Shown: positions 4,945 to 6,156 of the stretch, one piece after another
How positions within the stretch are numbered: position 1 is the first letter of the stretch
Layout: the number at the start of each line of letters is the position of its first letter
DNA from: DASZQY01 sp048498575
GTDB lineage: Bacteria; Pseudomonadota; Alphaproteobacteria; Rhizobiales; Kaistiaceae
Length of the DNA: 6,156 nt
Reading direction: 5' to 3'
Assembly (NCBI GenBank): GCA_048498575.1
Contig: JBEHXS010000160.1
Coordinates: 1-6,156 of the forward strand
Notes under the pieces: generated by a model
Told to the model about the DNA's origin: nothing
Seen by the model: the letters and a program-made list of their open reading frames with translations, nothing else
The model's database searches: none
Program-made: the position numbers and the translations under genes

Positions 4945-6156
4945 GCGGCTTTCGCCCCGGCGCGCAGCAGCTTGAAGACGATGGCGTCGTTCAGCGCCTC
5001 GAACGAGGCGTCGACGATGTTCTCGGAGACGCCGACCGTGAACCACGAGTCGCCGGAGGCATCCGTCGATTCGATCAGCACGCGGGTCACCGCGCCGGTG
5101 CCGCCGTTGAGGATGCGCACCTTGTAGTCGATGAGCTCGAGATCGGCGATCAGGTCGCGGTAGATGCCGAGGTCCTTGCGCAGCGCCTGGTCGAGCGCGT
5201 TGATCGGGCCGTTGCCCTCGCCCACCGTCAGCAGCCGCTCCCCGCCGACGGTCAGCTTCACCACCGCCTCCGATACCGACACCAGGGCGCCGACGGCGTT
5301 GTGCCGGCGCTCGACGGTGACGTGAAAACTTTCCACGTCGAAATAATCCGGCAGGCCGCCGATGACGCGCCGCGCCAACAGCTCGAACGACGCCGCCGCG
5401 CCCTCGTAGGCGTAGCCCACCGCCTCGCGCTCCTTCACCTCGCGGAGCAGCGCGTCGAGCCGCCGGTCGTTCCGATCCACCGCCAGCCCCATGCGCGCGA
5501 GTTCGGCGAGCAGGTTGGCCTTGCCGCCCTGGTCGGAAACCAGAACGTGGCGATGGTTGCCGACCTTCTCCGGCGCGACGTGCTCGTATGTCTTCGGGTC
5601 GCGCGCGATGGCCGAGGCATGGATGCCGGCCTTGGTGGTGAAGGCGCTGGCGCCGACATAGGGCGCTTGCCGGTTGGCGGCGCGGTTGACGAGCTCGTCG
5701 AAGCGATGCGAGAGCGCCGTCAGCCCGGCCAGCGCCTCCGCCGTCACGCCCGTCTCGAAGCGGTCGGCGTAGGCCGGCTTCAGCAGCAGCGTCGGGATGA
5801 TCGAGGTCAGGTTGGCGTTGCCGCAGCGCTCGCCGATGCCGTTCAGCGTGCCCTGGATCTGGCGGACGCCGGCGCGCACGGCGGCCAGCGAATTGGCCAC
5901 CGCCTGCTCGGTGTCGTTGTGGGCGTGGATGCCGAGATGGTCGCCGGGTATCACCCGCGTGACTTCGCGGACGATCGCCTCGACTTCCTCGGGCATCGAT
6001 CCGCCGTTGGTCTCGCACAGCACGACCCAGCGCGCGCCGGCCTCGTAGGCAGCCACGGCGCACGCCAGCGCGTAGGCCGGGTTCGCCTTGTAGCCGTCGA
6101 AGAAATGCTCGCAGTCGAGGAGCACCTCGCGGCCCGCGGCCCGCGCCGCGGTCACG
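4941..6156 (-). CDS. cimA: Citramalate synthase, C-terminal 405 codons (5' end beyond the right edge)
   Basis: CimA condenses pyruvate with acetyl-CoA to (R)-citramalate, the first step of the threonine-independent route to isoleucine. The visible part begins inside the HMGL-like TIM-barrel domain: LLDCEHFFDGYKANP (12-26, counting from the GTG at 6155), CETNGG (47-52), the metal-binding HAHND (77-81) and GIGERCGNANL (106-116). PYVGASAFTTKAGIHASA (165-182) follows, then the linker domains and a C-terminal LeuA-type allosteric domain (about 270-395, with GNGPINALDQALRK at 314-327). EHFFDGYKANP and the GERCGNANL form are typical of the CimA/TIGR00977 branch rather than 2-isopropylmalate synthase. 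Family length is about 520-540, so some 120-130 residues, including the N-terminal TTLRDG motif, are missing. The GTG at 6155 is an internal codon, not the start. The C-terminal domain suggests end-product feedback (isoleucine or leucine in known enzymes); which applies here is not readable from sequence. Confidence 0.95.
   Translation of the reverse strand, partial: VTAARAAGREVLLDCEHFFDGYKANPAYALACAVAAYEAGARWVVLCETNGGSMPEEVEAIVREVTRVIPGDHLGIHAHNDTEQAVANSLAAVRAGVRQIQGTLNGIGERCGNANLTSIIPTLLLKPAYADRFETGVTAEALAGLTALSHRFDELVNRAANRQAPYVGASAFTTKAGIHASAIARDPKTYEHVAPEKVGNHRHVLVSDQGGKANLLAELARMGLAVDRNDRRLDALLREVKEREAVGYAYEGAAASFELLARRVIGGLPDYFDVESFHVTVERRHNAVGALVSVSEAVVKLTVGGERLLTVGEGNGPINALDQALRKDLGIYRDLIADLELIDYKVRILNGGTGAVTRVLIESTDASGDSWFTVGVSENIVDASFEALNDAIVFKLLRAGAKAA

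Noticed and set aside
4944..4956. GGCG/CGCC dyad near the LOG-cimA junction as a bidirectional terminator
   Set aside because: The four-base-pair stem lies inside the cimA coding end and lacks a T-run on either strand.
4411..6063. Minus-strand open frame of 550 codons spanning the LOG and cimA genes
   Set aside because: It runs antisense to LOG and out of frame inside cimA, with an Arg/Gly/Ala-rich product lacking any domain. Both overlapped genes have clear family motifs.

Overview
The window is very GC-rich and densely coded. Gene content and family-level sequence point to an alphaproteobacterium, perhaps Hyphomicrobiales or Rhodospirillales; this is inference, since there is no rRNA or other marker. 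No mobile element, CRISPR array, tRNA or rRNA gene, or signs of recent transfer were seen. It reads as ordinary chromosomal core sequence, and I did not find an undescribed defence or mobile system.

Layout. Positions 1-4213 hold three genes on the minus strand, transcribed from right to left: a membrane-anchored, Pro/Ala-rich LysM protein (4213-2534), an Atm1-type glutathione-conjugate/heavy-metal ABC exporter (2452-497), and phosphatidylserine decarboxylase psd (443 to beyond the left edge). The gaps are short (81 and 53 bp), so they could form one envelope-related transcription unit. The best promoter candidate lies upstream of the LysM gene (-35 at 4265-4270, -10 at 4243-4248). A 116-bp divergent gap (4214-4329) separates this block from a plus-strand LOG/TIGR00730-family nucleoside monophosphate phosphoribohydrolase (4330-4944). 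The LOG gene converges on citramalate synthase cimA (minus strand, 4941 to beyond the right edge), and the two share a 4-bp CTAG that supplies both stop codons.

How they fit together. The minus-strand block is about the cell envelope: peptidoglycan binding, export of glutathione conjugates across the inner membrane, and synthesis of phosphatidylethanolamine. LOG and CimA are metabolic (nucleotide/cytokinin-type base release; pyruvate-derived isoleucine synthesis), with no evident link beyond adjacency.

The most interesting signals are small and translational. An inverted repeat directly abuts the psd start codon and overlaps its ribosome-binding site. Upstream of LOG, the only strong Shine-Dalgarno serves a seven-codon mini-ORF that overlaps the LOG start by 8 nt (ATGGCTGA), and that Shine-Dalgarno can itself pair with the bases just before the LOG ATG. 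The LysM protein carries in-frame tandem repeats in its disordered linker.
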